This document shows, in pieces, positions 44,913 through 54,137 of a DNA stretch of 64,000 bases. This DNA is from Sphingobacterium zeae. Lineage in GTDB: Bacteria > Bacteroidota > Bacteroidia > Sphingobacteriales > Sphingobacteriaceae. The translations under genes and the position numbers were made by a program. Every line of letters starts with the position of its first letter. Within the stretch, counting starts at the first letter, position 1. The DNA lies in the NCBI RefSeq assembly GCF_030818895.1, contig NZ_JAUTBA010000001.1, positions 3,410,001-3,474,000 on the forward strand, given 5' to 3'. The notes under the pieces are model-generated. The model was not told where the DNA came from. It was given only the letters and a program-made list of their open reading frames with translations, and did not search any database.

Positions 44913-45544
44913 AGCTGTGCTATTAACTCTTCGATATTAAGCCTATTCATATAGTTGACATCCATAAATCGATAAGATATCGTATAATTAGGAGCGATCA
45001 CAAAAACAGCAGGGACCGGCAGTCTGTTGCCGTCATTACCATTGTAGGCGGACAAGTTGATTCCCAAGCGATCATAGCTTGAAATGGCATAATCCTGAAG
45101 TTCAAATGAGATGCCAACACTGATGGCCAAAGCATTATCTTCGTCAAACAACAATTCGAAATCCAAATTGTTGTCCGCCAGAAGTGTTTCGCTAAACTTA
45201 GGCACTTGTGGCGAAATTGCAAGAAGAGTGGCTTCAACAGCAGTAAAATGAGTCAAATTCTGTTGTAAAGCTCTTAACTCGAGGTTACAGTAGGGACACC
45301 AGCTACCGCGGAAAAAGGCCACAATGACCTTTCCTTTCTTTAGAAGTTTTCCCAGCTCAATTTCTTCACACTTCGAATTCACCAAACTAAAATCAGGGAA
45401 CTTGTCCCCTATCTGTAGGCTCTTTTCGGTTAGATCCCCAGACTGTAGATCCTGAATCGATCTGCCAAATATTTCCTTTATTTCGAGAGGAAGAGTTGCT
45501 AAATTCGCATTTAATTTAGCAATTTCGTATTCTAAATTTTTCAT
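44909..45544 (-). CDS. Peroxiredoxin-like protein (AhpC/TSA fold)
   Basis: A 211-residue thioredoxin-fold protein. The active site is VIVAFFRGSWCPYCNLELRA with Cys83 and Cys86, the peroxiredoxin-like (Prx-like2/AhpC-TSA) form; DKFPDFSLVNSKCEEIEL precedes it. It should reduce peroxides or act as a thiol oxidoreductase in the cytoplasm. The first 45 residues are a helical extension. It is divergent from the HxlR gene by 93 bp and overlaps the DNA-repair gene by 4 bp, so the three form one module. Confidence 0.92.
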   Translation of the reverse strand: MKNLEYEIAKLNANLATLPLEIKEIFGRSIQDLQSGDLTEKSLQIGDKFPDFSLVNSKCEEIELGKLLKKGKVIVAFFRGSWCPYCNLELRALQQNLTHFTAVEATLLAISPQVPKFSETLLADNNLDFELLFDEDNALAISVGISFELQDYAISSYDRLGINLSAYNGNDGNRLPVPAVFVIAPNYTISYRFMDVNYMNRLNIEELIAQL

Positions 45545-45637
45545 GATGCTGTATGATATTTCTGCAAAGTTTTAAAAGTAAATGCACAATCACAATACCG
45601 CATCTTATTATCCCTATGGGACAAAAAAGTCAATTTT

Positions 45638-45979
45638 ATGAGTACAGCAAAAAGAGCAATAAAACAAAAAATTTGTCCTTTGGAATTTGCAGTGAATGCC
45701 ATTAGTGGGAAATGGAAGATTCCGATTGTGTGGCGCATCAACGAAGGAGAAAGACGTCCAAGTGAAATGCTACGTGGCATTGCAAAAGTTGACCGACGCG
45801 TCCTAAATCAACAGTTAACGGAGATGGTTGAGGATGGAATATTGTCCAAAAAGTCCTTTCATGAGCTTCCGCCACGTGTCGAGTATTCCCTAACGCCGTT
45901 GGGAGAAAGTTTGGTGGAGGTACTATGGAAGTTGAATGCCTGGGGCGAGACTTTATTTGCAAATTCCAATAAAAATTAG
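45638..45979 (+). CDS. HxlR-family winged-helix transcriptional regulator
   Basis: A 113-residue winged-helix regulator: CPLEFAVNAISGKWKIPIVW, RPSEMLRGIAKVDRRVLNQQ, LTEMVEDGILSKKSF, PRVEYSLTPLGESLVEVL. Cys13 before PLEF is the conserved position used as a redox or electrophile switch in relatives such as YodB and HypR. It probably controls the divergent peroxiredoxin/alkylation-repair pair through the 93-bp shared region; this is inferred from position and the cysteine. Confidence 0.93.
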   Translation: MSTAKRAIKQKICPLEFAVNAISGKWKIPIVWRINEGERRPSEMLRGIAKVDRRVLNQQLTEMVEDGILSKKSFHELPPRVEYSLTPLGESLVEVLWKLNAWGETLFANSNKN

Positions 45980-46068
45980 ATAACAGTTCCTAGTTTAAAA
46001 GCTCCATCGCTGATCGCGAAGTTATAAAACCCCTGTTTTCATGGATATTCTACAACTGATTATTTCAT

Positions 46069-46076
46069 TACTTTTG
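46069..46076 (+). promoter_or_regulatory. -7 promoter element TACTTTTG
   Basis: TACTTTTG fits TAnnTTTG, 44 bp before the ATG at 46120. No clear -33 TTTG at the expected distance. Confidence 0.5.
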
Positions 46077-46119
46077 AGTTAAGTCAGTAATCATAAAAGA
46101 TTTTCCATCAGAATAAAAA

Positions 46120-47487
46120 ATGAAAGAATATAGCTTTAAATATCAGAACAAAATTGGAATTGTCTATCTCCTCACGGTACTAATTGGCATTCCATTTCTC
46201 ATCATCGCTGTCACAGTTTGGTTAATGGATTATATTTCTTGGCTTTTTTGGGTGAGTGTACCAGTCATGATTCTAACAATGATCTTAGGTGTCTGGCGGT
46301 TCCTAAAAAAATCAAGGACATGGGACACAATCCAATTGGACAACGACGGATTTACTTCAAAAAGCTACGGCCGCGTAGAATATCAGGAAATTGCCGATAT
46401 TCCAGCATACAGTGCCCTCATAGCGCCACCACCATCTATGCGCATCAGATTGACAGACGGAAGGCAATTAATTTGGCTATTCAATCCCAATAATCTAAAA
46501 TCTACAAATGATATTAATACATTTATAGCATTCAAAGAAGACCTATTAGATCATCTTGAACAAAGAGAATTAAAATTAACAAAAAAGGTAGACAACACGT
46601 CTCGCGATCTCCACGAAATTCAAATAAAGGAAGATTTAACAAACAAAAAAATAGATTATGACATCATTGCACAGCTCAAAGAATCTAAACAGCGAGATTA
46701 TCGTTTTATAGCAATTCCTATCTCGGCCATATTTGCAACAATAATGCTCTTAAAAACCTGTGGTACAGATTTTATCCGTTCGCAGAGAGAAAACGAATCC
46801 AATAACTTTCGATCTGCTGTTCTTAAAATAGAAACAAACTACGACAACAATGTTCAACGCGCTCGCGATGTCGCGGCACGCTATGCTATTAAATTTGGTC
46901 CGGTCTTTCTCCTGACGAATGATCCCGACGCAGTCCTGGAGTTTACGCCGAATATAAACAAAGATCCCTATTCGACTGAGATCAATGTTATTGGTTTACG
47001 GAGAGTTGAGGATAACAGATTGTTAGAGCAGTATATTAAACACCCGGACAGCGTTTCTTATGAACTTTCCGTAGTGAACGAAACAGCCAAGTTCTACAGC
47101 ATAATGCGCAAAAGTATATTGGCACACCCGGACAGTAGCTCGGGAACGATCTACTTTGCTGTTTACAATCCGAAAGAGTCATTTCCAGTGAAACATAATC
47201 GAACCTCCAGTCATGACAATACTTTTCGTCCCATCCAGTTCGCGACATCGATTACATTACCAAGTATTGGAAAACTAACAAAAGATATACTTCACAATAT
47301 GGACTTTGCCTCACTGAGATCAATCTTACAATCGTACAAAGGCACGTATTTTTATATGGTGGCGAAAGAACAAGATGGCATTTCAGAATCACAATTTGCT
47401 CAAATAAAATCCCTCGTCGAACAAGATTTAAAAGAACATCAAATCGACACCAAATCATTTCAAAGTAAAGTATATAATGTTAGATGA
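46120..47487 (+). CDS. Membrane protein of unknown function, 455 aa
   Basis: I do not recognise this protein. Two membrane helices at about 13-35 and 40-61 (IVYLLTVLIGIPFLIIAVTV, WLFWVSVPVMILTMILGVW) are followed by a PH-like stretch (WDTIQLDNDGFTSKSYGRVE, RIRLTDGRQLIWLFNP), a charged helical section, a third helix near 197-215 (FIAIPISAIFATIMLLK), and about 230 residues of soluble domain (RYAIKFGPVFLLTNDPDAVL, SGTIYFAVYNPKESFPV). The first part resembles membrane proteins with a PH-like domain. It is flanked by the HxlR gene and a convergent phosphoethanolamine transferase and has no evident partner. Confidence 0.75.
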   Translation: MKEYSFKYQNKIGIVYLLTVLIGIPFLIIAVTVWLMDYISWLFWVSVPVMILTMILGVWRFLKKSRTWDTIQLDNDGFTSKSYGRVEYQEIADIPAYSALIAPPPSMRIRLTDGRQLIWLFNPNNLKSTNDINTFIAFKEDLLDHLEQRELKLTKKVDNTSRDLHEIQIKEDLTNKKIDYDIIAQLKESKQRDYRFIAIPISAIFATIMLLKTCGTDFIRSQRENESNNFRSAVLKIETNYDNNVQRARDVAARYAIKFGPVFLLTNDPDAVLEFTPNINKDPYSTEINVIGLRRVEDNRLLEQYIKHPDSVSYELSVVNETAKFYSIMRKSILAHPDSSSGTIYFAVYNPKESFPVKHNRTSSHDNTFRPIQFATSITLPSIGKLTKDILHNMDFASLRSILQSYKGTYFYMVAKEQDGISESQFAQIKSLVEQDLKEHQIDTKSFQSKVYNVR

Positions 47488-47722
47488 CCAACCTTCTGAG
47501 CACAAATTAATCAGCTAGTAAATTGCTCGGATTATCACAATTGTTTTGCCTTCATCCGCTAAGGCGATGGCTTCGGCCTAAATTTTTGCAACGAGAAAAA
47601 TCTCTCCACTAGCGGGTGTAAGGCCGTCGGATAGTGACTTAAAATATGTATTCCGAATGTCACCTGTAGAAATAATCTGGATATCAATGCAAAATGGTCA
47701 TTCTCGATATGTTTATGCCATA

Positions 47723-49270
47723 CTATTTGAAAATATCCATATGCTCATCATAGATCGGACTTTTCATATCCAGAAATTTCAGCACACTATGAAATACGTG
47801 ATTCTGAGTTAACGTTTTATTTGATTTTAACTGTTTCGAGTTATCGGAGGTCCACACAATAAAGGGAATTTCATATTGCTCTTTTGGAGCAATACTCATT
47901 GGTAGTCCATGCATATATAAGTTATTTTCACCCAATGACTCCCCATGATCCGAAACAAATAACATCGCGCTATTATATTCTTTTAATTCTTTTAGGTCTT
48001 CTATCAGCTTGTGTAAAATATAGTCCGTATAGACGACCGTATTATCGTAAGCATTAATCAGCTCTTCTCTTGAACAATTGCCTAATTCTACACTATTACA
48101 AACGGGTTTAAACGTTTCGAATTGAGCTGGGTACTTCTTGCTATATGTTGGACCATGGCTTGTACTTGTGTGAAGAACAACAAATACTTTATCTTTTTTA
48201 CTCGCTGATATCCGTTCTTTTAAACCTGTTAATAAAACCTCATCATAAGCACAGCCTTCGCCTTTGCAGTTTGCAGCAAGCTGGTCACTTGTTTCATATT
48301 CTTTAATATGTACCGGAGGCTCACCCCAATTGCTTGTACGCCATATAACATCAACATCATTTCTGTAAAGGTAATTTGGCAAAATTTCGTATAAATCGTC
48401 CGTATTTTTGTGCTCCAATAAACACTTTACTCCTGCTGTGGTATAGGTCGAACAAGAGGTAGCATCAAAATGATAAAGATTTGTTGTCTTTGAAAGCAGA
48501 GGATTTGTATTTTTTTGATACCCATATAGCGAAAAATTCTCCCTTCTTGCAGACTCCCCTATGACGAGTACGACCACCGTTTTCCTATGGTCACTTATCG
48601 TCGCATCAGGCAATAATATCTCTTTTTTATTTTTTTGATGTTCGTGAATATAAAAACGCGAAATGTTTACGGCATAAGACCAAGGCATTGCAAGCGCGCC
48701 GAGCGTCTTGGAATTCTTATCTATCCATAGCCAGTTACTTGCATTGGCAAATATTAAAACAGTAATAAACAACAGGGATAGTGAGGCCGTGATAAGGAAC
48801 TTTTTCGGTTTATCCTTTATTATTTTGGCTTTGATAATGAAGATAGTAGGAATAATGCCAAGAAAGATTAGGTAGACTATCAATTTGAATGAAAAGAAAC
48901 CACTAGACTCAGAATACCGGGTATTCAATATATTACCGATCATTGTTTCATCTAGAATAACGCTATACGTATTAACAAAATAAACGGCGACTGAATTGAT
49001 CAGGAAGAACAACACCAATATGGATTTTCCAAAACGACGTGACAGCGAAAAAAACAAATAAAGCACAAAAGCATTCATGACCAGCATTAAAACGATTAAA
49101 CTAGCAATCAGAATAACGCCGCCAAAGCTTCTGTAATCAATGTTGTTAAAAACAAAAGTATAAAACGGGAAATGGAAGAATATAAAATTCAACACACTCA
49201 TGAATATGACAAAATGTACTAATTTTAAGCTATTTTTTAGCATAAACGGTAATGATTTTATAACGTACAA
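47723..49270 (-). CDS. Lipid A-type phosphoethanolamine transferase (EptA/Mcr family)
   Basis: A 515-residue inner-membrane enzyme (506 if the internal ATG at 49243 is used). Five membrane helices occupy about residues 1-175; the periplasmic sulfatase-fold domain follows with VLVIGESARRENFSLYGYQ (metal-binding Glu), the catalytic Thr region ATSCSTYTTAGVKC near 275-285, LHTSTSHGPTYSKKY, VSDHGESLGENNLYMHGLP and the disulfide cysteines of this family. It adds phosphoethanolamine to lipid A or another glycan and so lowers negative surface charge. It is alone in its transcript. Chromosomal context, without mobile elements, indicates an intrinsic gene. Confidence 0.93.
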   Translation of the reverse strand: MYVIKSLPFMLKNSLKLVHFVIFMSVLNFIFFHFPFYTFVFNNIDYRSFGGVILIASLIVLMLVMNAFVLYLFFSLSRRFGKSILVLFFLINSVAVYFVNTYSVILDETMIGNILNTRYSESSGFFSFKLIVYLIFLGIIPTIFIIKAKIIKDKPKKFLITASLSLLFITVLIFANASNWLWIDKNSKTLGALAMPWSYAVNISRFYIHEHQKNKKEILLPDATISDHRKTVVVLVIGESARRENFSLYGYQKNTNPLLSKTTNLYHFDATSCSTYTTAGVKCLLEHKNTDDLYEILPNYLYRNDVDVIWRTSNWGEPPVHIKEYETSDQLAANCKGEGCAYDEVLLTGLKERISASKKDKVFVVLHTSTSHGPTYSKKYPAQFETFKPVCNSVELGNCSREELINAYDNTVVYTDYILHKLIEDLKELKEYNSAMLFVSDHGESLGENNLYMHGLPMSIAPKEQYEIPFIVWTSDNSKQLKSNKTLTQNHVFHSVLKFLDMKSPIYDEHMDIFK

Positions 49271-49384
49271 TAATTAAGCAGATAAATGTAAAATAAATTA
49301 TTAGCAAATTATTATTAATTATCGTATCAGCCAATACAATGCTCAAAACAAGGGAGTAAAATTAAATCATACTGAATTTACCAA

Positions 49385-50743
49385 TTATTCATACGGATGC
49401 TGCCACGGACTGCGATAGGGTCTGCGCAGCATTCGAGTTGCCTCGGGGTCACCAATACATATTTTATGTGTTGGATCATACACTAAGGGGCGATTTAGCT
49501 GCATCGACAAATTGGCTAAAATACAGCTTGCGGTCGATATATACCCTTCTTCGATATCCGCTATAGGAAGACGATTATTATCAATTGCCGATAAAAGATC
49601 AAGCATATGCTTTCTGGTAGCAGGAGCAGTATGAAGCTCTATCCGGTGCTCTGTAAGATCTTCGGGAAACTCTTCTTTTTCCAAAATAACATCTTGTCGA
49701 ATGGACTTACCATCTCCGATAGGGATAAATTCATATTTCATAACGCTCCCCTTCAAAGTACCTTTATCACCATATATAATGAATGCCCAAGGATAGTCTG
49801 GGTCTACTGGTGAACCCCATGTCCTATGCTGCCATACGCAATTCAGATCTTCGTATTCAAATATTGCCGTTTGCGTATCGGCAATTGTCGATTTCCCACC
49901 TTTTTGAACATAAATTCCCCCTTTCGCATAAACGCTTTTTGGCCATTTAAGCTGCAAAAGCCAACGCACTGTATCAAACATATGCATTCCCATATCCCCG
50001 GTTATTCCGTTCCCGTAGGCCATAAAGGTTCGCCACCAGCTACCATGAGGTAGGCCATCATAGGCACGCAAAGGTGCTGGCCCAGTCCAAAGTTCATAAT
50101 CAAAAAATTCTGGCACTGCTTCGGCAGGAGCATTGCCATTCTTTCGCATAGGATAGTAACAGCACATTTCTACATGAGAAATTTTACCGAGTAAACCGCG
50201 ATCGATCACACGATTCTTGGCATCCACAAGATGAGCTGTGCTTCTGCGTTGAGTTCCTACCTGAACTTTTCTGTTATATTTTCTTGCAGCACGCCAAATC
50301 GCATCGCCCTCGAGCACATCAACACTGATAGGTTTTTGCAAATAAAGATGGGCACCCGAACGTATTGCGTCAATAGCCTGTCTTGCATGCCAATGATCTG
50401 GAGTTGCTATTAGAACGAGATCAAATTTGTGATTAGCCAGCATTTCCCTGTAGTCATTGTAAAGTTTCGGAACCTTTTTCGAAACCTGACGATCACTAAT
50501 TAGGCGCCCCGCTTCATGTAAGTGATGGTTATCAACATCACATATCGCAACGACATCGACATCACGAACCTGAATTAAACGACACAAATCACTTCTCCCG
50601 TACCAGCCTGCACCAATCAGCCCAACCCGAAATTTTTTCACGATATCTTTAAATGACAAGGCTTTAACTTGCAAGGCTGACAAGGTTAGGACTGCTCCTG
50701 CTCCTTGGATAAATTTCCTGCGATTTAAATTGAAAGTACTCAT
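49385..50743 (-). CDS. Tat-exported Gfo/Idh/MocA-family oxidoreductase
   Basis: A 452-residue NAD(P)-dependent sugar oxidoreductase. The N-terminus MSTFNLNRRKFIQGAGAVLT is a twin-arginine signal, so it is exported folded with its cofactor. The Rossmann fold follows (RVGLIGAGWYGRSDLCRL, VVAICDVDN), then LIATPDHWHARQAIDAI and LYLQKPISVDVLEGD, the EKP-type catalytic lysine, and a C-terminal substrate domain (HGSWWRTFMAYGNGITGDMG, MHMFDTVRWLL with the usual H/D). Such exported members oxidise glycosides to 3-keto sugars or act on amino-sugar glycans. It faces a secreted DUF1080-like gene 148 bp away, matching the 3-keto-glycoside pathway layout. Confidence 0.92.
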   Translation of the reverse strand: MSTFNLNRRKFIQGAGAVLTLSALQVKALSFKDIVKKFRVGLIGAGWYGRSDLCRLIQVRDVDVVAICDVDNHHLHEAGRLISDRQVSKKVPKLYNDYREMLANHKFDLVLIATPDHWHARQAIDAIRSGAHLYLQKPISVDVLEGDAIWRAARKYNRKVQVGTQRRSTAHLVDAKNRVIDRGLLGKISHVEMCCYYPMRKNGNAPAEAVPEFFDYELWTGPAPLRAYDGLPHGSWWRTFMAYGNGITGDMGMHMFDTVRWLLQLKWPKSVYAKGGIYVQKGGKSTIADTQTAIFEYEDLNCVWQHRTWGSPVDPDYPWAFIIYGDKGTLKGSVMKYEFIPIGDGKSIRQDVILEKEEFPEDLTEHRIELHTAPATRKHMLDLLSAIDNNRLPIADIEEGYISTASCILANLSMQLNRPLVYDPTHKICIGDPEATRMLRRPYRSPWQHPYE

Positions 50744-50891
50744 AATTTAATGGTTTATTACCTAATATAAGAATAATAGGAAATAAACCATTAAAAATCT
50801 GTCATTAATAGCCCTTTACATGAATATTTAATTGCTTTTAAATAACACTTTTACTATCTTAGATAGCGATTAAGACCATTAAATAACCATT

Positions 50892-51557
50892 ATGCTGACA
50901 AATAAGGTTTTCTGTTTTGCTCTACTCTACTTTTTACTTTAGCAGACACATGCTCAAAAAATCAAATTGACACCAAATAATGTATTGCCTTCGCAGGTAG
51001 CTACTCAGTTAACAAACTTCAAGGGACAAAATGCACTACAGGTAAAAGGACCTACAGATGGTGAAAAGACAATGGCACTGTTAAAAGATATCGACTTCCA
51101 TAACGGAGTGATCGAGGTAAGCATTGCGGGCCAGCCAATGGATCAAGCCGGACAAGCTGCCCGTGGGTTTGTCGGCGTTGCTTTTCGAACAAGTACCGAC
51201 ATCTCAAAAACAGAAATCTTTTACCTACGTCCTACAAATGGCCGGGCTGAAGAACAATTGCGTAGAAACCATGCAACGCAATATATCTCTATTCCGGGAT
51301 ATCCTTGGGAAAAATTAAGGGAAGAGACTCCTGGAAAATATGAAGCTTACGCCGATATGGAACCTGGAGAATGGATAAAAGTAAAAATAGAAGTCAATGA
51401 CGAAAAGGCAAAACTTTATTTAAATGAATCTTCTCAGCCAACTTTGATCGTTAATGATCTCAAACAGGGCAAAGACTTGCGGGGAAGCATTGGACTTTGG
51501 GTCGGCCCTGGTACTTTAGGCCATTTTAAAGATCTCAAATTAGTTAAAGCAGATTGA
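50892..51557 (+). pseudogene. Secreted DUF1080-like protein with a stop codon in its signal peptide
   Basis: An ATG at 50892 starts MLTNKVFCFALLYFLL, then TAG (50940-50942), then QTHAQKIKLTPNNVLPSQVA in the same frame, open to 51557. HAQ is a typical Bacteroidota signal-peptidase site, so the TAG lies in the hydrophobic core of what was a 221-residue secreted protein. The mature domain is a concanavalin-like fold of the DUF1080/3-keto-disaccharide hydrolase type (DIDFHNGVIEVSIAGQPM, GFVGVAFRTSTD, SIGLWVGPGTLGHFKDLKLV). A shorter 196-residue product could begin at 50967 (ACA) only with a non-ATG start, and would stay in the cytoplasm. Confidence 0.85.
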
Positions 51558-51579
51558 TAGTACACCGTTAACTAAACGT

Positions 51580-51608
51580 AAAAAGCCCTAGAGCGGGGAA
51601 CTCTAGGG
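51580..51608 (-). terminator. Intrinsic terminator of the minus-strand DUF2891 gene
   Basis: CCCTAGAG (51586-51593) and CTCTAGGG (51601-51608) form an 8-bp stem with a 7-nt loop. Read on the minus strand it is followed by CTTTTT, about 125 bp past the DUF2891 stop. No T run follows on the plus strand. Confidence 0.7.
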
Positions 51609-51732
51609 TCTTAGCCATATATTAACCTATTTTATGAAAAGTATTTGTATTAATAACGTTCAAATCCTCTATTTATTTTATACAAAATAGCGATTTCTTA
51701 CTTTTTATTTTACCAAAATTTATCTTCTAAAA

Positions 51733-52830
51733 TCAATGCTTTGATAATGCATACAAAGCGAATGTACCTAGCCAATGCGAACCCATATAGTCATCATTGT
51801 TTGTAATATTAGGCAAAGAGTACATTAAATGTTTATTAGCCAATTTGTGTAAATAACTTAACTCAGGAAGAGCCGTTGCGATACCATTCAAACAATTTGC
51901 ACGACTAAAATTAAGTCCGTCCAAATGAACTAAATGCCCATCTGTCCGGTCTTTCACAATACCGGGTTCAAGATTGAAGCCTGCACTAAACAGCTCTGGC
52001 ATAAACTCCTTCAACCATTTGCGGTAATCCTCTTTCTGAAGTACCAAACTCATACATAGCGCTTCCTCAAGACAGGGAGAAAGAAAATCACTTCCACTTG
52101 GTTCAAAAGAAATGTTGCAGCCTTTGTCTTGGCTAAATAATCGTGAAGCATTAGTCATCAATGATTTTTCAAATGTCACATTCCCCGTGCTTCTCGCGTA
52201 ATCTAAAGACAATGAAAGACCAAATGCAGAATTATCGTGGTATCCTGTTCTGATCGGATAAACCAATTTGGGCAGATACTCCACATATGATCTTACGACA
52301 TGATTCACCAAAGGTTCAAGATTCATGGCCCAGCGTTTTGCATCTGCATCTTTCCAGGTTAACAACTCTTTATGTAACTGTAACAACCAAGCCCATCCAT
52401 ACGTACGCTCAAAATTTTTATTATTCTTATCTTTGAAAAAGGCTAGTTCGATCGCAACATTTTCTGCTGTTATATTTCGGTTTAATTTTCGCCGAATTTC
52501 TCCAGAACTATCCAGATTGGGAAACTCCTTCAAAATATGGACGATTGACCAATAACCATGTACAGAAGAATGCCAATCAAAACAACCATAAAAAATTGGG
52601 TGTAGTATGCGCGGTGATTTCAGATCGAGATCATTACCTAGCACCTGTCCGAGTTTATTGGGATACTCCACTTCGATGCAATGTAATGGTAAACTGAGCA
52701 AGTGCTTCGCTTGCATACTATCCAAAACTAAAGGCTGATTATATGTGCTTGTGTTTACTTTAATTTGCGAATTATTATGGCAGGCTATAACAGCAAATGA
52801 TACACAAAGAATTCCTATTGCTTTTTTCAT
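51733..52830 (-). CDS. DUF2891 lipoprotein
   Basis: A 365-residue protein with a lipoprotein signal (Cys17 in FAVIACHNN). The mature part matches DUF2891: HPIFYGCFDWHSSVHGYWSI, YGWAWLLQLHKEL, GYHDNSAFGLSLSLDYAR, FEPSGSDFLSPCLEEALCMS and HLDGLNFSRANCL. The many helices and the HWS/WDWH-like aromatic pattern suggest an alpha/alpha toroid like glycan-active enzymes, but no activity is established. It starts 23 bp after the sirtuin stop on the same strand. Confidence 0.87.
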   Translation of the reverse strand: MKKAIGILCVSFAVIACHNNSQIKVNTSTYNQPLVLDSMQAKHLLSLPLHCIEVEYPNKLGQVLGNDLDLKSPRILHPIFYGCFDWHSSVHGYWSIVHILKEFPNLDSSGEIRRKLNRNITAENVAIELAFFKDKNNKNFERTYGWAWLLQLHKELLTWKDADAKRWAMNLEPLVNHVVRSYVEYLPKLVYPIRTGYHDNSAFGLSLSLDYARSTGNVTFEKSLMTNASRLFSQDKGCNISFEPSGSDFLSPCLEEALCMSLVLQKEDYRKWLKEFMPELFSAGFNLEPGIVKDRTDGHLVHLDGLNFSRANCLNGIATALPELSYLHKLANKHLMYSLPNITNNDDYMGSHWLGTFALYALSKH

Positions 52831-52853
52831 ATTTTTTTTAAACTGTCCGTTAG

Positions 52854-53543
52854 CTAATCAAGTAATTCCTTTACTAATTTGGGAACAGCGACAGTAGCTG
52901 CCTCCTCAAAAAAGGTTATATTATGCAAGAATTTATTGTTCGGTATTCTTTTATCGATTAAGAATGTTTTGCAATGATTGGGTGCAAATTCCTTGAGTCC
53001 CGCTGCAGGATAAACTTGCAACGAGGTGCCTACAATTAACAAAATATCAGCCTCCGAAACGAAAACGACAGCCTCCTCAATCGATGGTACAGCCTCTCCA
53101 AACCAGACAATATTAGGTCTCAACTGACTACCTTTTTGACACAGATCCCCCATTTTGATCTCATCACCGACAATTGGATAAACCAGTCGGTCATCAATAG
53201 AGGACTTTGCCTGGTCTAGGCGACCATGCAAATGAATAACTCGAGATGACCCAGCTTGCTCGTGTAACAAGTCAACGTTTTGTGTGATAACAACTACATT
53301 GTATTTAGATTCAAGTTTTGCTAAAGCAAGATGCGCGAGGTTTGCTTGTGCCAACGAAGCAGCCCTCCGTCTCAGATTATAAAACTCTTGGACCAGTGAC
53401 GGATTTCTACGCCAGCCCTCAATAGAAGCTACTTCCATCACATCATGCCCCTCCCATAATCCGTTTGCATCCCTAAAGGTTGGTATACCACTTTCTGCCG
53501 AAATACCAGCTCCACTTAATACTACGATATTTTTCTTTTTCAT
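52854..53543 (-). CDS. Sirtuin-family NAD-dependent deacylase lacking zinc cysteines
   Basis: A 229-residue SIR2 protein. NAD-binding GAGISAESGIPTFRD at 11-25, ITQNVDLLHEQAGS at about 86-99, catalytic His106 in HLHG, and IVWFGEAVPS and VGTSLQVYPAAGL are all present. Y55 and R58 (FYNLRRR) form the YxxR pair that in class III sirtuins such as CobB and SIRT5 recognises acidic acyl groups, so desuccinylation or demalonylation is likely. The usual four zinc-binding cysteines are missing: the segment between HLHG and WFGE has only one Cys (MGDLCQKGSQLRP). The first gene of the pair with DUF2891. Confidence 0.93.
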   Translation of the reverse strand: MKKKNIVVLSGAGISAESGIPTFRDANGLWEGHDVMEVASIEGWRRNPSLVQEFYNLRRRAASLAQANLAHLALAKLESKYNVVVITQNVDLLHEQAGSSRVIHLHGRLDQAKSSIDDRLVYPIVGDEIKMGDLCQKGSQLRPNIVWFGEAVPSIEEAVVFVSEADILLIVGTSLQVYPAAGLKEFAPNHCKTFLIDKRIPNNKFLHNITFFEEAATVAVPKLVKELLD

Positions 53544-53617
53544 CTCAATTTACTTCCTAATGGATTTAAAAATAGCCCTCTTAGATGACCATCTGGAGGA
53601 AGAACGCCTGCCATCGA

Positions 53618-54073
53618 TCATTCCGCTATCAGCAAAGTCGCATAGTCATTGGGAAGCTTTAACCGAATAGAATCTTTACTCGTCGCAGCCCGCCGATTCA
53701 TTTCCTCAAATGAACGTTGGTAATAGACAAAAGCTTTATTTGGAATATGCAATTGCCTGGCATTTTGAATATGAAACCGATACCGATTGTTCTCCAGTTT
53801 AACATGCTGATATATTCTATAGGTCACCACTTGAATTTGTATTTTATCAAACTTTGAAATAATCTTTAAATTTGCAGGCTCATAAAAATATTTATCCTTA
53901 AAATACATGAATTCATTAGACTCTGCCAAACTTAATAAAGATAAATTTCCTTGAACCACTTCCCTCACCAAAGAATCAGCCCGCAAGCGTTCAGTCTTAC
54001 TTCCATCTCCAGAATAGCAACAAATAAAAAGAAGAGCGAAAAGTGGAATTAATGCAATTTGAAAAACATTCAT
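53618..54073 (-). CDS. Hypothetical lipoprotein, 151 aa
   Basis: The N-terminus is hydrophobic and ends in a cysteine pair (LFALLFICCYSGDGS, Cys18/Cys19), fitting a lipoprotein signal. The rest is a small, mixed alpha/beta domain with several aromatic residues (EFMYFKDKYFYEPANL, YRIYQHVKLENNRYRF, AFVYYQRSFEEMNRRA). I do not recognise a family. It lies between the fucosidase and sirtuin genes, same strand, with spacings of 64 and 74 bp, so it may be in one transcript. Confidence 0.65.
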   Translation of the reverse strand: MNVFQIALIPLFALLFICCYSGDGSKTERLRADSLVREVVQGNLSLLSLAESNEFMYFKDKYFYEPANLKIISKFDKIQIQVVTYRIYQHVKLENNRYRFHIQNARQLHIPNKAFVYYQRSFEEMNRRAATSKDSIRLKLPNDYATLLIAE

Positions 54074-54137
54074 AGGACTAAATTAATTAAAAATGCTATC
54101 GTGTCACAAACCAGGGGAAATATCGCGTACCCCTAGT

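Noticed and set aside
47723..49270. Phosphoethanolamine transferase considered as an acquired mcr-type gene
   Set aside because: No insertion sequence or plasmid feature lies nearby, and base composition matches its neighbours; an intrinsic chromosomal gene is the simpler reading.
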